A program made the position numbers and the translations under genes. Below, piece by piece: positions 53,334 through 64,000 of a stretch of 64,000 nucleotides of DNA. The notes beneath the pieces were generated by a model. That model saw only the letters and a program-made list of their open reading frames with translations. It was not told the DNA's origin and searched no databases. The stretch comes from Nitrospira sp. (GTDB lineage Bacteria; Nitrospirota; Nitrospiria; Nitrospirales; UBA8639): NCBI GenBank assembly GCA_024760505.1, contig CP058931.1, positions 873,501 to 937,500 on the forward strand, read 5' to 3'. The stretch's first letter is position 1; each line of letters begins with the position of its first letter.

Positions 53334-54588
53334 CTTTCACTACCAGGGGGACGGATTATTCTGTGAGGAGGTCCCCATTCGCCACATTACGGAACAGGTG
53401 GGTACTCCCTGTTACATTTATAGCCACCGGACATTGATTCGACATTTTCATGCTTTTGACCAAGCCTTCAATGCCATTCCACATATCGTGGCCTTTGCCA
53501 TGAAAGCCAATTCGAACCTGACCGTCTTGCGTCTCCTCGCCAAGGAAGGGTGTGGCGCAGACATTGTGTCGGGTGGAGAACTTTTTCGCGCATTAAAAGC
53601 CGGAATGACGCCCAACAAAATCGTCTTTGCCGGGGTCGGCAAATCCAAAGAAGAAATTCAATATGCATTGGAATCGGATATTTTGATGTTCAATGTTGAA
53701 TCTCCCGGTGAACTTCAGCAGATCAATGAGGTGGCTGGCTCCATGGGCCTTCGCGCCAAAGTGGCGTTACGCATCAATCCGGATATTGATCCACAAACCC
53801 ATCCGTACATTTCTACCGGATTAAAAAAAAGCAAATTCGGAATTGGAGCGGACCGGGCACTTGAAGAATTTGACGCAGCCGGGAACCTTCCTCACATTGA
53901 AGTGGTAGGCGTTCATTCACACATTGGTTCCCAATTAACCCAGGTCACCCCATTTGTTGATGCCTTAAAAAAAGCTGTCGCCTTAATTCAAACACTGCAA
54001 GCCAAAGGTGTCCACATTCAGTATCTCAACATAGGCGGAGGACTTGGTATAACCTACTCGGACGAAACGCCTCCCCATCCCAAAGAGTTGGCTGAAGCTA
54101 TTTCCCCGTTGCTCCAATCCGTCTCATGCCAAATTATTATGGAACCGGGCCGGTCCATTGTAGGGAACGCGGGCATCTTGGTGACGAAAGTGCTGTATAA
54201 CAAGGAAAGCGCGGACAAGCATTTCGTGATTGTCGATGCCGCAATGAATGATCTGTTACGACCAAGCTTATATGATGCCCACCACGATATTCAGCCGGTA
54301 TTAAAAAAAGAGTCATCCGCAGTCAACACTGTTGATGTAGTGGGACCCATTTGCGAATCAGGAGACTTTTTAGCAAAAGATCGAAAAATGCCCCATTCTC
54401 AACCTGGAGATCTCCTGGCCGTCATGAGTGCCGGAGCGTATGGATTTACAATGGCTTCAAATTATAATTCCCGGCCACGCGTCCCCGAGGTGCTCGTGAA
54501 AGGGAAGGACATCACAGTCATTCGAAAACGGGAAAGCTACGAGGACCTCATTCGAGGCGAAACCATTTCAGAAACCTTCTCGAATTGA
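53326..54588 (+). CDS. lysA: Diaminopimelate decarboxylase
   Basis: This PLP enzyme makes lysine from meso-diaminopimelate. The 420-aa protein has PLP Lys in 'VAFAMKANSNLTVL', 'VHSHIGSQ', 'NIGGGLGITY', 'MEPGRSIVGNAG' and the active-site Cys block 'PICESGDFLAKD'. ATG 53326 overlaps the end of the radical SAM gene. dapA and dapB follow, so the lysine branch is clustered. Confidence 0.96.
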   Translation: MHDFHYQGDGLFCEEVPIRHITEQVGTPCYIYSHRTLIRHFHAFDQAFNAIPHIVAFAMKANSNLTVLRLLAKEGCGADIVSGGELFRALKAGMTPNKIVFAGVGKSKEEIQYALESDILMFNVESPGELQQINEVAGSMGLRAKVALRINPDIDPQTHPYISTGLKKSKFGIGADRALEEFDAAGNLPHIEVVGVHSHIGSQLTQVTPFVDALKKAVALIQTLQAKGVHIQYLNIGGGLGITYSDETPPHPKELAEAISPLLQSVSCQIIMEPGRSIVGNAGILVTKVLYNKESADKHFVIVDAAMNDLLRPSLYDAHHDIQPVLKKESSAVNTVDVVGPICESGDFLAKDRKMPHSQPGDLLAVMSAGAYGFTMASNYNSRPRVPEVLVKGKDITVIRKRESYEDLIRGETISETFSN

Positions 54589-54687
54589 TTTTTCGATTTA
54601 AAGTCTTGTATTGATTCGCCAAGGCGTTCGCCGTTTTGTCGTTACAAACACAAAAATTCCCTACACCAAAAGATTGAGGTCAGAATT

Positions 54688-55560
54688 ATGTTCAGCGGTT
54701 CGTTAGTCGCTATTGTCACCCCATTCTCAAAGGGAAAGTTTGATGAAAAGGCCATGGCCGATCTCATCGAATCCCAAATTTCTTCTGGGACCCATGGCAT
54801 TGTACCTTGTGGGACGACAGGCGAATCAGCCACCTTGACTCCGGAAGAGCATGAACGGGTCGTTTCATTCACTGTCGAAGTGGTGAATAAGCGGGTTCCT
54901 GTCATTGCCGGAACAGGCTCAAACTCAACCGATGAAGCCATTACTTTTACGAAACATGCCAAAGCCGTGGGTGCCGATGGGGCTTTGCTCATCACGCCGT
55001 ATTACAATAAGCCCACACAGGAAGGGCTTTTTCGTCATTTTTCCGCCATCGCCAAAGCCGTCGACTTACCCCAGATTCTTTACAATATTCCAGGGCGGAC
55101 CAGCATCAACATGTTGCCGACCACAGTGAGCCGCCTGTCGGAGATTCAGACTATTATTGGCATCAAGGAAGGCAGTGGATCTCTTCAACAGGTGTCCGAA
55201 ATTATACAACAATCCCGACCTGGCTTCCTTGTGCTCTCAGGCGATGATCCCCTGACACTCCCTATGATCGCCCTCGGCGGGAAAGGCGTGATCACCGTCA
55301 CCGCAAACGTCGCCCCGACCGATATGGCAAACATGGTGAACGCCGCACTAAAAGGTGACTACGAAACAGCCAGACTCCTTCACTACAAACTCTCTCCCTT
55401 ATTTGGAGCATTGTTTTTGGAGACTAATCCCATTCCCGTGAAAGCGGCTCTGGCCATGATGGGAAAAATGTCAGAAGAAGTCCGACTGCCGCTAACCCCA
55501 CTTGCTGCGGAATTTCGACCAGCACTCCAAGAAGCCTTGCAACAAGCCGGAGTGCTCTGA
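54688..55560 (+). CDS. dapA: 4-hydroxy-tetrahydrodipicolinate synthase
   Basis: This is the first committed step of lysine/DAP synthesis (pyruvate plus aspartate semialdehyde). The 290-aa TIM barrel has 'GTTGESATLT', 'YYNKPTQEG', 'YNIPGRTSIN' and the Schiff-base Lys in 'IGIKEGSGSL'. It starts 99 bp after lysA and its stop is 13 bp before dapB. Confidence 0.96.
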   Translation: MFSGSLVAIVTPFSKGKFDEKAMADLIESQISSGTHGIVPCGTTGESATLTPEEHERVVSFTVEVVNKRVPVIAGTGSNSTDEAITFTKHAKAVGADGALLITPYYNKPTQEGLFRHFSAIAKAVDLPQILYNIPGRTSINMLPTTVSRLSEIQTIIGIKEGSGSLQQVSEIIQQSRPGFLVLSGDDPLTLPMIALGGKGVITVTANVAPTDMANMVNAALKGDYETARLLHYKLSPLFGALFLETNPIPVKAALAMMGKMSEEVRLPLTPLAAEFRPALQEALQQAGVL

Positions 55561-55573
55561 GGAAAGAGAACAC

Positions 55574-56377
55574 ATGATTCGAACAATCATTACCGGCGCG
55601 GCCGGTCGAATGGGCATGCGATTAGTCGCGTTAACTCAGGACACCCCTGGGCTACAGCTTTCCGGTGCAGTCGAAGTAAAAGGGCATCCCGCTATTGGAA
55701 AAGACGCTGGCGAAGTCGCCCAAATCGGGCAAGTGAACATTCCAATCACCGACGATCTCCACGCCTGCCTCTCAGAAGGTGATGTGGTAGTCGACTTCAC
55801 GGCTCCTTCCTCCTGTCTGGCCAACCTCGAGCATGCCGTCAAATCTACCAAGGCCATGGTCATTGGAACTACGGGATTCACTGATCAAGAATTGGCCCAA
55901 CTTAAAACATTCGCTCTTAAAATCCCCTGTGTGTTTTCCCCAAACATGAGCGTAGGAATCAATGTGCTCCTCAGCACCGTGGGGAAAATCGCCAGATCTC
56001 TAGGTGAGCAGTACAACATCGAAGTAATCGAAGCCCATCACAATAAGAAAAAGGACGCCCCCAGCGGAACTGCCCTAAAACTGGCTGAGGCTTTGGCAGA
56101 AGGCATGGAATGGGATTTACAAGAAGTGGGCGTCTATACACGACATGGTATGACCGGCGAACGGAAGACTCGTGAAATCGGTATGCAAACCATCCGCGCA
56201 GGAGATATTGTTGGCGATCACACCATTTTATGGGGGGGGCCAGGAGAACGCATTGAAATAACCCACCGGGCCCATACTCGCGATACCTTTGCTCAGGGCG
56301 CGCTCCGGGCAGCTGAATGGGTAGCCCAAAAACCACCTGGCCTCTATTCCATGGCCGACGTCTTAGGCTTATCCTAA
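55574..56377 (+). CDS. dapB: 4-hydroxy-tetrahydrodipicolinate reductase
   Basis: The enzyme reduces the dapA product with NAD(P)H. The 267-aa protein has the nucleotide-binding 'ITGAAGRMGMRLV' at residues 5-17, 'IGTTGFTDQEL', the catalytic 'EAHHNKKKDAPSGTAL' and C-terminal 'RAHTRDTFAQGAL'. ATG 55574 is used; an upstream frame from 55502 lies within dapA. Confidence 0.96.
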   Translation: MIRTIITGAAGRMGMRLVALTQDTPGLQLSGAVEVKGHPAIGKDAGEVAQIGQVNIPITDDLHACLSEGDVVVDFTAPSSCLANLEHAVKSTKAMVIGTTGFTDQELAQLKTFALKIPCVFSPNMSVGINVLLSTVGKIARSLGEQYNIEVIEAHHNKKKDAPSGTALKLAEALAEGMEWDLQEVGVYTRHGMTGERKTREIGMQTIRAGDIVGDHTILWGGPGERIEITHRAHTRDTFAQGALRAAEWVAQKPPGLYSMADVLGLS

Positions 56378-56727
56378 AACAACTTCCCGAATTTATCCGC
56401 CCTGTCCGCCCGAAAGATGACAGCCGACAAAAATTTCAATGACGCCCAATTTAAAGCTATACTTCCTCAACAACAATTGTGTTAGACCTATCCTCCCAAA
56501 TGCCTCCAAGCCATTCGATCGGGCACCTTCTAACCCTGGCCTGAAAGACTACCCTCATCCTGTGGATTCACGATTCTTTCATTGACAAAGCCGAAGAGCG
56601 CGTGGTCTTATCGAAACAGGCAAGAGGACCACATTCACTCATCAACACTTCGCTTTGAATCTCACCGGACGAGGTAAGGGGATTAGCGAAAATATATCAG
56701 GTTTATGTAACAAGGAGACTGGCTATA
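56378..56727. other. Intergenic stretch with no supported gene
   Basis: About 350 bp after dapB. No gene, tRNA or clear terminator was recognised. Confidence 0.4.
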
Positions 56728-56964
56728 ATGGATATTTTTGGAAAGATTCCTCTCGTGGAGATTCCGGTTCATGTGACCCCGGATCAGAAAAAATGGCTGG
56801 ATAGAATGGTGGAAGAAGGGAAAATTGCCATTCCTCCAGGTGGAACACTGGAAAAAGGGTCAGTTATTTCTATGTTTCTCAGGATGCTCATCCACAATGC
56901 CATGGAAGAGCAGATGCGCCAAGCCGCCATCGACGCCGAAGACGAGGAAGACGATGATGAATAG
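56728..56964 (+). CDS. Small acidic protein, unknown
   Basis: The 78-aa protein has an amphipathic core ('FGKIPLVEIPVHVTPDQKKW', then 'VISMFLRMLIHNAMEEQMRQ') and an acidic tail (DEEDDDE). No signal peptide or Cys. No family recognised. ATG 56728 has AAGGAG upstream, and a terminator follows at 56978, which supports a real transcription unit. Confidence 0.65.
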   Translation: MDIFGKIPLVEIPVHVTPDQKKWLDRMVEEGKIAIPPGGTLEKGSVISMFLRMLIHNAMEEQMRQAAIDAEDEEDDDE

Positions 56965-56977
56965 CGAGCTAATACTG

Positions 56978-57000
56978 GCCCCTTTTAGGGGCTTTCTATT
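56978..57000 (+). terminator. Rho-independent terminator after the acidic protein gene
   Basis: A GCCCC/GGGGC stem (56978-56982 with 56988-56992) with a 5-base loop and T-rich tail, 13 bp after the stop codon of the acidic-protein gene. The stem is short but GC-pure. Confidence 0.65.
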
Positions 57001-57188
57001 TCCAACACATCTAGTTCCTTATATTGATTGTCAAAATGTTTCAATTGTTCATCAATATTGAATTTGAAAATTCATTCATCCATAACACTCCATAAATTAG
57101 TCCTCTACTTCCTGCTAATTTCGATATTTTATCCAAAGGCTTTATTGGAAAATTTCGCTAAATTCGAGCAGATTTTATGGCCCGATTT

Positions 57189-58697
57189 TTAGGCCAGTTT
57201 GGCACAGACGGATTTGACTTCCGTATAGAGATTCAAGGCCTCGTGTCCCATTTCCCGCCCCCAGCCTGATTGCTTGTATCCGCCAAACGGGAGGGACGCA
57301 TCGAAAACGTTATGACAATTAATCCAAACCGTTCCAGCCCGTAATTGCGCGGCAATGCGATGCCCCTTACTCAAATCTTTTGTCCACACCGCTGCCGCCA
57401 ACCCATAGATATTATCATTAGCCTTGGCGATCACATCTTCGACATCAGTAAAGGGTTCAGCACACACCACAGGGCCAAAAATTTCTTCCTGAATAACCTT
57501 CATGGTTGAGTTGGTATTGACCAGGACGGTCGGTTCAACGAAATAACCTTTGTCTCCAGACCGCTTCCCACCAGCAACCGCTTGAGCGCCTTCGGCAAAT
57601 CCCGACTCCAAATACCCCAGGACACGGTGTTGTTGTTCATCAGAGACTAACGGCCCCATTTGAGTTGTGGGATCTAGCCCCGGTCCTACCTTTATTTGCT
57701 TGGCTTGATCGGCAACCCCTGACACCACCTTATCAAAAATGTTCTTTTCCACATAAAGCCGTGAGCCCGCAGCACAACATTGGCCATGATTAAAGAAAAT
57801 CGCACTCGCTACTCCGGGTATTCCCGTTTCCAGATCTGCATCCGGCAAGACGACACTTGGTGATTTGCCACCAAGTTCCAATGTGACTTTTTTAAGATTC
57901 CCTGTCGCAGCATTCACAATAAGTTTGCCAACTTCGGTTGATCCAGTAAATGCAATCTTATCCACATCAGGATGCGCAGCTAAGGCCGCACCTGCGGTTT
58001 CCCCATAGCCGGGAACAATGTTCACGACTCCTTCTGGAAATCCTGCCTCGATGAACAACTCTCCCAACCGCAATGCCGACAAGGGAGTTTGTTCAGCCGG
58101 CTTCATCACTATAGTACAGCCCACGGCCAAAGCCGGGCCAAGTTTCCATGCCGCCATTAACAGAGGAAAATTCCAGGGAATAATTTGCCCGACAACTCCA
58201 ACCGGCTCACGAAGGGTATAGGCTAGGAATTGAGACCCAGGCATATAGGGAACCGAAATGGGAATGGAATTGCCCTCAATTTTTGTGGACCATCCCGCCA
58301 TGTATCTAAACAAATCAACAGCCAATGGAACGTCTGCTACCCGCGCAATGGTTAACGGCTTACCGTTATCCAGAGACTCCAACTGAGCAAATTCTTCCAG
58401 ATTCGACTCCAGAAGGTCCGCCAACCGCCACAGGAGTTTGCCGCGGTCAGAAGGCGTCATCTTTCGCCATGGGCCTTGTTCAAAGGCCTTTCTAGCAGCT
58501 TTCACGGCAAGAGCAATATCAGCCTTGTCGCCTTCCGCCACCTCCGCCATTACTTCACCCGTTGCAGGATTATACGTGGAAAATGTTTTTCCTGACTGTG
58601 CATTAACCCACTGACCATTAATCAGCATTTTTCGGGGATGGGACACAAAAGATTGGATAGCCGGATGAAGCGGTTCGGTTGAAGTCGCCATACTCAT
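57189..58697 (-). CDS. NAD(P)-dependent aldehyde dehydrogenase
   Basis: The 502-aa ALDH-superfamily enzyme has the general-base Glu in 'TLELGGKSPSVV' (about residue 275), the catalytic Cys in 'FFNHGQCCAAGSRLYV' (about 309) and Rossmann features in 'AFTGSTEVGKLI'. It is closest in feel to the broad betaine/retinal ALDH group. Its substrate cannot be fixed; no dedicated pathway gene is adjacent. ATG 58697 follows GGAGG by seven bases; the 16 upstream codons are not used. Confidence 0.9.
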   Translation of the reverse strand: MSMATSTEPLHPAIQSFVSHPRKMLINGQWVNAQSGKTFSTYNPATGEVMAEVAEGDKADIALAVKAARKAFEQGPWRKMTPSDRGKLLWRLADLLESNLEEFAQLESLDNGKPLTIARVADVPLAVDLFRYMAGWSTKIEGNSIPISVPYMPGSQFLAYTLREPVGVVGQIIPWNFPLLMAAWKLGPALAVGCTIVMKPAEQTPLSALRLGELFIEAGFPEGVVNIVPGYGETAGAALAAHPDVDKIAFTGSTEVGKLIVNAATGNLKKVTLELGGKSPSVVLPDADLETGIPGVASAIFFNHGQCCAAGSRLYVEKNIFDKVVSGVADQAKQIKVGPGLDPTTQMGPLVSDEQQHRVLGYLESGFAEGAQAVAGGKRSGDKGYFVEPTVLVNTNSTMKVIQEEIFGPVVCAEPFTDVEDVIAKANDNIYGLAAAVWTKDLSKGHRIAAQLRAGTVWINCHNVFDASLPFGGYKQSGWGREMGHEALNLYTEVKSVCAKLA

Positions 58698-59400
58698 TTG
58701 GGTACCTCCTTTATTTCCAGAAAAATCACCTGGGTCGGGTTTCAAGAACCAGGCCTATGAATTGCCTCAAAAACATAAGAGGTTACAAATCCGATATGGT
58801 CGCTGGCTCGCTCCTTGTTTTTGACTTCACCTATGACTCCAAGGATTTAGAATTATTTCTTATTATGGCGACGATTCAATTTCTAAAGCAAACCTTAGTC
58901 CGTTAGGTTGTGCCTTGGGTGTCTTAGAACAAACCATTTTTGAGCAGTCTTTTGAAATTGGTCGCGATACGATGCCTTGACTATTATGCGAACTTTTCCA
59001 CAATTATTCCATTTTTTCCGATAGATGGGTATAGACAGCCAGTGGGGTTACAGAATACCTGCTAATTGCTTCCAGAGCTTGCCATCACGGACTGCTGAAT
59101 ATTTTTCAAATAAGTGACAGAACTCCCCCACGAGGAAAAATAATGAAGTGCCCAAAATGACTCATCCCGCAAGCCCGTAGCAGCTTTGGCAAACGGAGGG
59201 AACGGCGGAATAGGTGAGCACGACCAAGGGCGAGAACGACGCCGGCAGGATTTTTCACCATTCCCAATCAGGACAATGGATGGAAGGCATCCTTCGGCCA
59301 TTCGTAGAAAAAAAGGCTGATAGGTAAACCATGGGGAGATTGGCTGGCAATCAATAAACCAAACGCCAAACCAAATTATGGCTTTGCAACAATAAAAAGA
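58698..59400. other. Intergenic stretch; contains a diverged repeat copy
   Basis: About 700 bp between the ALDH and hemL, both on the minus strand. It holds the repeat at 59089-59265; the 79-codon frame there is not a gene. No terminator for hemL was recognised. Confidence 0.4.
59089..59265. repeat. Diverged relative of the 4713 MITE-like element
   Basis: Minus-strand core 'GGCGTCGTTCTCGCC' then 'CGTGCTCAC' aligns with 'GGCGTTCTCGCC' and 'CGTGCTCAC' in the element at 4713-4857, and both continue with a 'CTTGCNGGAYGA' segment. The outer ends are related but weaker inverted repeats. The copy is 177 bp and more degraded. Confidence 0.5.
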
Positions 59401-60687
59401 TTATCTTAGTGTAGGAAAGACCTCTTGCGCGGCAGCAATCGTCTGACGAATGTGCCTATTGGTGTGAGCCGTTGAGAGCAACATGGCTTCAAATTGAGAG
59501 GGAGCCAAATATATTCCATGATTGAGCATTCCATGAAAAAATTTTGCGTATCGTTCGGTGTCTGACTTTTTGGCCTCGGCGTAATCAGTGACAGGTCCCT
59601 CGGTAAAAAATCCACCCAACATGGAGCCAACTCGAGTTTGAAAGTAGGGAATCCCTGCTTTCTCAGCTGCTTCTCCTAATCCCTCGGCCAACATTTTGGA
59701 TGTTTTTTCTAAATCTTTATAGAGTCCAGGTGTTTGAAGGATTCGGAGAGTCTCTAGTCCAGCAGCCACTGCCACTGGATTTCCGGAGAGAGTTCCGGCC
59801 TGGTACACAGGGCCAGCCGGGGCAATCATTTGCATAATGTCCTTGGTGCCTCCATATGCTCCAATGGGTAAGCCTCCCCCGATGATCTTCCCTAAAATCG
59901 TGAGGTCAGGAATGACTTTATAGAGGGCTTGCGCTCCACCCGGATCCACTCTAAAACCAGAAATGACTTCATCGAAAATTAAAAGAATATCGTACTTTTT
60001 CGTGATCATTCGGAGCCATGGCAAAAATTCATCCGACGGAGGAATCACCCCCATATTTCCTGCAATAGGCTCTACAATAATTGCGCCCAAATGTTGGGCA
60101 TGTTTATGAATGAGTTTTTCGGTAGTTTTTATATCGTTATATGGTGCAGTCAGTGTATGGCGGACAAACGATTCTGGTACCCCAGGGCTATCAGGTATCC
60201 CTAGGGTAGCCACGCCTGATCCGGCTTTAACGAGCAAATGGTCGGCATGTCCATGATAGCAGCCCTCGAATTTCAATATTGAGTCACGTTTCGTGTAAGC
60301 ACGGGCCAAACGAATTGCGCTCATAACGGCTTCCGTCCCCGAATTTACGAGACGGACTTTTTCAATTGAGGGAACCATCTTGATAATAATTTTGGCTAAT
60401 TCCACTTCTCCTTCGGAGGGGGCTCCATAGCTCGTCCCGCGTTTTGACGCGCTGATGATAGCCTTTAATACCCGCGAATTAGCATGCCCAAGAATCATAG
60501 GCCCCCAAGATAAAACATAATCCAAAAATTTATTGCCATCCACGTCCTCTAACAAAATTCCTTTGGCTTGCTTAATAAATAAAGGATCTCCCCCGACTGA
60601 GCCAAATGCCCTGACGGGACTATTAACACCCCCCGGAATAAATGCATTGGCTCGTTGAAATAATGCTCGGGACCTTGTTGTTTTCAC
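59401..60687 (-). CDS. hemL: Glutamate-1-semialdehyde 2,1-aminomutase
   Basis: The PLP enzyme makes 5-aminolevulinate, the first tetrapyrrole precursor, by the C5 pathway. The 428-aa protein starts 'RALFQRANAFIPGGVNSPVR' and has 'NSGTEAVMSAIRLAR', 'LIFDEVISGFRV', and the PLP Lys in 'ILGKIIGGGLPIGA'. It is complete. It is the only core heme-pathway gene in the window and lies about 17 kb from the PCP_red operon. Confidence 0.96.
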   Translation of the reverse strand: MKTTRSRALFQRANAFIPGGVNSPVRAFGSVGGDPLFIKQAKGILLEDVDGNKFLDYVLSWGPMILGHANSRVLKAIISASKRGTSYGAPSEGEVELAKIIIKMVPSIEKVRLVNSGTEAVMSAIRLARAYTKRDSILKFEGCYHGHADHLLVKAGSGVATLGIPDSPGVPESFVRHTLTAPYNDIKTTEKLIHKHAQHLGAIIVEPIAGNMGVIPPSDEFLPWLRMITKKYDILLIFDEVISGFRVDPGGAQALYKVIPDLTILGKIIGGGLPIGAYGGTKDIMQMIAPAGPVYQAGTLSGNPVAVAAGLETLRILQTPGLYKDLEKTSKMLAEGLGEAAEKAGIPYFQTRVGSMLGGFFTEGPVTDYAEAKKSDTERYAKFFHGMLNHGIYLAPSQFEAMLLSTAHTNRHIRQTIAAAQEVFPTLR

Positions 60688-61139
60688 AGAATTATTCCTC
60701 TATTTTTTAAAGTCTATTTAATATTTCACTTCCAAAGAATTCACAAATTTAATCCTGCCATTAAACTAAATATTCATAACTTACTGAAATTATTGCGAAA
60801 CATTTAATTAATTCCCCCCAGTCTGATTCCAATTTCACAGTGCTTCAAACGCGCCACTACTGTTTTATTAAAGAAACATTCCGCCATCCAATTTCCCCCA
60901 TCTTTTCCTATCCAAACCTTGGGAATTTTTCGAGACGGTTACCATTTAAAATATTTCTATGTAGCTCCAAATTCTTCTCGCAAACAATTATCGCCACAAA
61001 TTTCGAAATATTCCTGCCTTCTTTCAATACGTGTAGTGCGTGTAGTGCAAAATTTTCCTATTTATTTTTTCCACTTTTAACCGAAAATTCTAGAATACCG
61101 TTAACAACAAATAATTTTTAATCATATTGGGATAAACCG
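60688..61139. other. Intergenic, AT-rich stretch with no supported gene
   Basis: About 450 bp between hemL (minus) and the STAS gene (plus), so it should hold divergent promoters. A short tandem repeat of GTGTAGTGC (about 61031-61048) is the only feature noted. Confidence 0.4.
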
Positions 61140-61493
61140 ATGTATTGTGAACAACGGAGAAAGAATGACATAACAATTCTTGATTGTTTTGGAAGATTTG
61201 ATGAAGGTGATACCAACCAATTTATTCAGTGGCTTGAAGGATTACAAAATCATGGCATTCAACATTTAATACTAAATTTGTCTCCTTTGTACTATTTGGA
61301 TCCTAAAGTGGTGAATCTACTTTTTTTTGCACAGGAATTTCTTCAAGCAAATTCAGGGACATTTTCATTGGTAAGCCCACTTAGTTCGGTAAGGAATGAA
61401 CTTGTTCGAGGAAAAATTCCTCATACCATACCTACCTTTGATACCATGTATGATGCGATGCATCGCCCACACTGTGCTTATAATGAATGTTAA
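61140..61493 (+). CDS. Stand-alone STAS-domain protein (anti-sigma antagonist-like)
   Basis: The 117-aa single STAS fold has 'DITILDCFGRFDEGDTNQF' as strand and helix, then 'IQHLILNLSPLYYLDPKVVN' and 'NSGTFSLVSPLSSV'. The usual D-S-S-G at the phosphorylation site reads L-D-P-K, so it lacks the Ser that a kinase anti-sigma factor would phosphorylate. It may bind a partner constitutively or sense something else. The ribosome-binding site is weak. Neighbours (rRNA operon and hemL) give no hint. Confidence 0.65.
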   Translation: MYCEQRRKNDITILDCFGRFDEGDTNQFIQWLEGLQNHGIQHLILNLSPLYYLDPKVVNLLFFAQEFLQANSGTFSLVSPLSSVRNELVRGKIPHTIPTFDTMYDAMHRPHCAYNEC

Positions 61494-61521
61494 ACTTATT
61501 ATGGACTTCTCTGAAATAGAA

Positions 61522-61550
61522 AAGCCCAGGGACTTATCATCCCTGGGCTT
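61522..61550 (-). terminator. Terminator at the end of the rRNA operon
   Basis: A perfect 11-bp stem (61522-61532 with 61540-61550, loop of 7) with a T-rich tail on the minus strand (complement of A/T at 61512-61521), about 14 bp past the 5S. It could also stop plus-strand transcripts from the STAS gene. Confidence 0.8.
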
Positions 61551-61563
61551 CTCCTATTTAAAT

Positions 61564-61680
61564 CTCGGCAACGACCTACTTTCCCACAGCCTCACGGCTG
61601 CAGTATCATCGGCCCTGGAGGGCTTAACTTCCGTGTTCGAAATGGGAACGGGTGGTACCCCTCCGGTAAGGTCACCGAGA
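61564..61680 (-). rRNA. rrf: 5S ribosomal RNA
   Basis: About 117 nt. The paired ends CTCGG/CCGAG, the internal 'CCCGTTCCCATTTCGAACACGG' type loop (given here only in part: 'CCATTTCGAACACGG') and 'GTGGGAAAGTAGGTCG' are standard bacterial 5S features. It follows 23S on the minus strand with a spacer of about 100 bp. Ends are approximate by a few bases. Confidence 0.95.
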
Positions 61681-61782
61681 AAGTGTCTGCGAATATTAAA
61701 GACTAATTTAAAAAAGTTTTAATAAGCTAATTTTTAAATTAAACTCACATATTCACTTAGACCATGTCTATCAAGAACAAAT

Positions 61783-64000
<2,218 letters not shown>

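Noticed and set aside
59062..59301. 79-codon minus-strand frame between ALDH and hemL
   Set aside because: It coincides with the diverged repeat element, not a gene.

Overview
The window (about 50% G+C) is an ordinary bacterial chromosome segment with a dense mix of housekeeping genes, small envelope proteins and a few accessory genes. Its content points to a Nitrospira-like bacterium (phylum Nitrospirota), probably one of the lower-G+C marine-type lineages. That is an inference from gene content and remembered gene neighbourhoods (a universal-stress/PCP_red fusion next to a radical SAM gene, and an argD-argF-argH / lysA-dapA-dapB block), not from any search. No complete phage, CRISPR array or plasmid function is visible. 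The one clear mobile element is an IS3-family insertion sequence.

Layout. 1-0.6 kb: a VapBC-type toxin-antitoxin pair cut by the window edge. 0.8-8 kb: hibernation factor hpf with its terminator, a Tat-exported MsrB, a membrane-anchored CHASE2 sigma-54 activator, a 145-bp MITE-like repeat, a large TPR protein and a methyltransferase. 8.1-13.7 kb: tRNA-Leu(GAG) and a HAD phosphatase driven by divergent promoters whose -35 boxes overlap, then queE, pepA, nagZ, a duplicated Cys-knuckle protein and a PsiE-like protein. 13.8-20.3 kb: small envelope and hypothetical proteins, a class-I amidotransferase hydrolase, a TatA/B-type translocase subunit, a HEAT lipoprotein and a response regulator. 20.7-25.7 kb: methyltransferase-TPR protein, then an envelope cluster (DUF3015, DUF4105/Lnb, beta-barrel, TRL-like lipoprotein). 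26-30.5 kb: HTH-metallo-beta-lactamase fusion, site-2 protease, M20 peptidase, LuxR regulator. 30.9-36.2 kb: an exported zinc-metallopeptidase followed by a family of paralogous exported proteins: one intact, one interrupted by the IS3 element, one a remnant.

36.2-42.6 kb (minus strand): cytochrome c, der, then a tightly overlapping three-gene operon: (i) two Usp domains, a zinc ribbon and three PCP_red-like domains in one protein, (ii) a radical SAM/SPASM enzyme that itself ends in a PCP_red-like domain, and (iii) a CopD/HemJ-like membrane protein. This is the best candidate in the window for an undescribed system. PCP_red is otherwise known from the tetrapyrrole reductase BchB, and every neighbour here is compatible with a tetrapyrrole, redox or stress role, but the function is unknown.

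43.3-47.3 kb: metK and ahcY (the two ends of the SAM cycle) and a fatty-acid desaturase. 47.4-56.4 kb: amino-acid biosynthesis on the plus strand: argD-argF-argH, an LptM-like lipoprotein, a radical SAM protein fused to a STAS-like domain, lysA-dapA-dapB. 56.7-61.5 kb: a small acidic protein, an aldehyde dehydrogenase, hemL and a lone STAS protein. The window closes with the 3' end of an rRNA operon on the minus strand (5S and about 2.2 kb of 23S).
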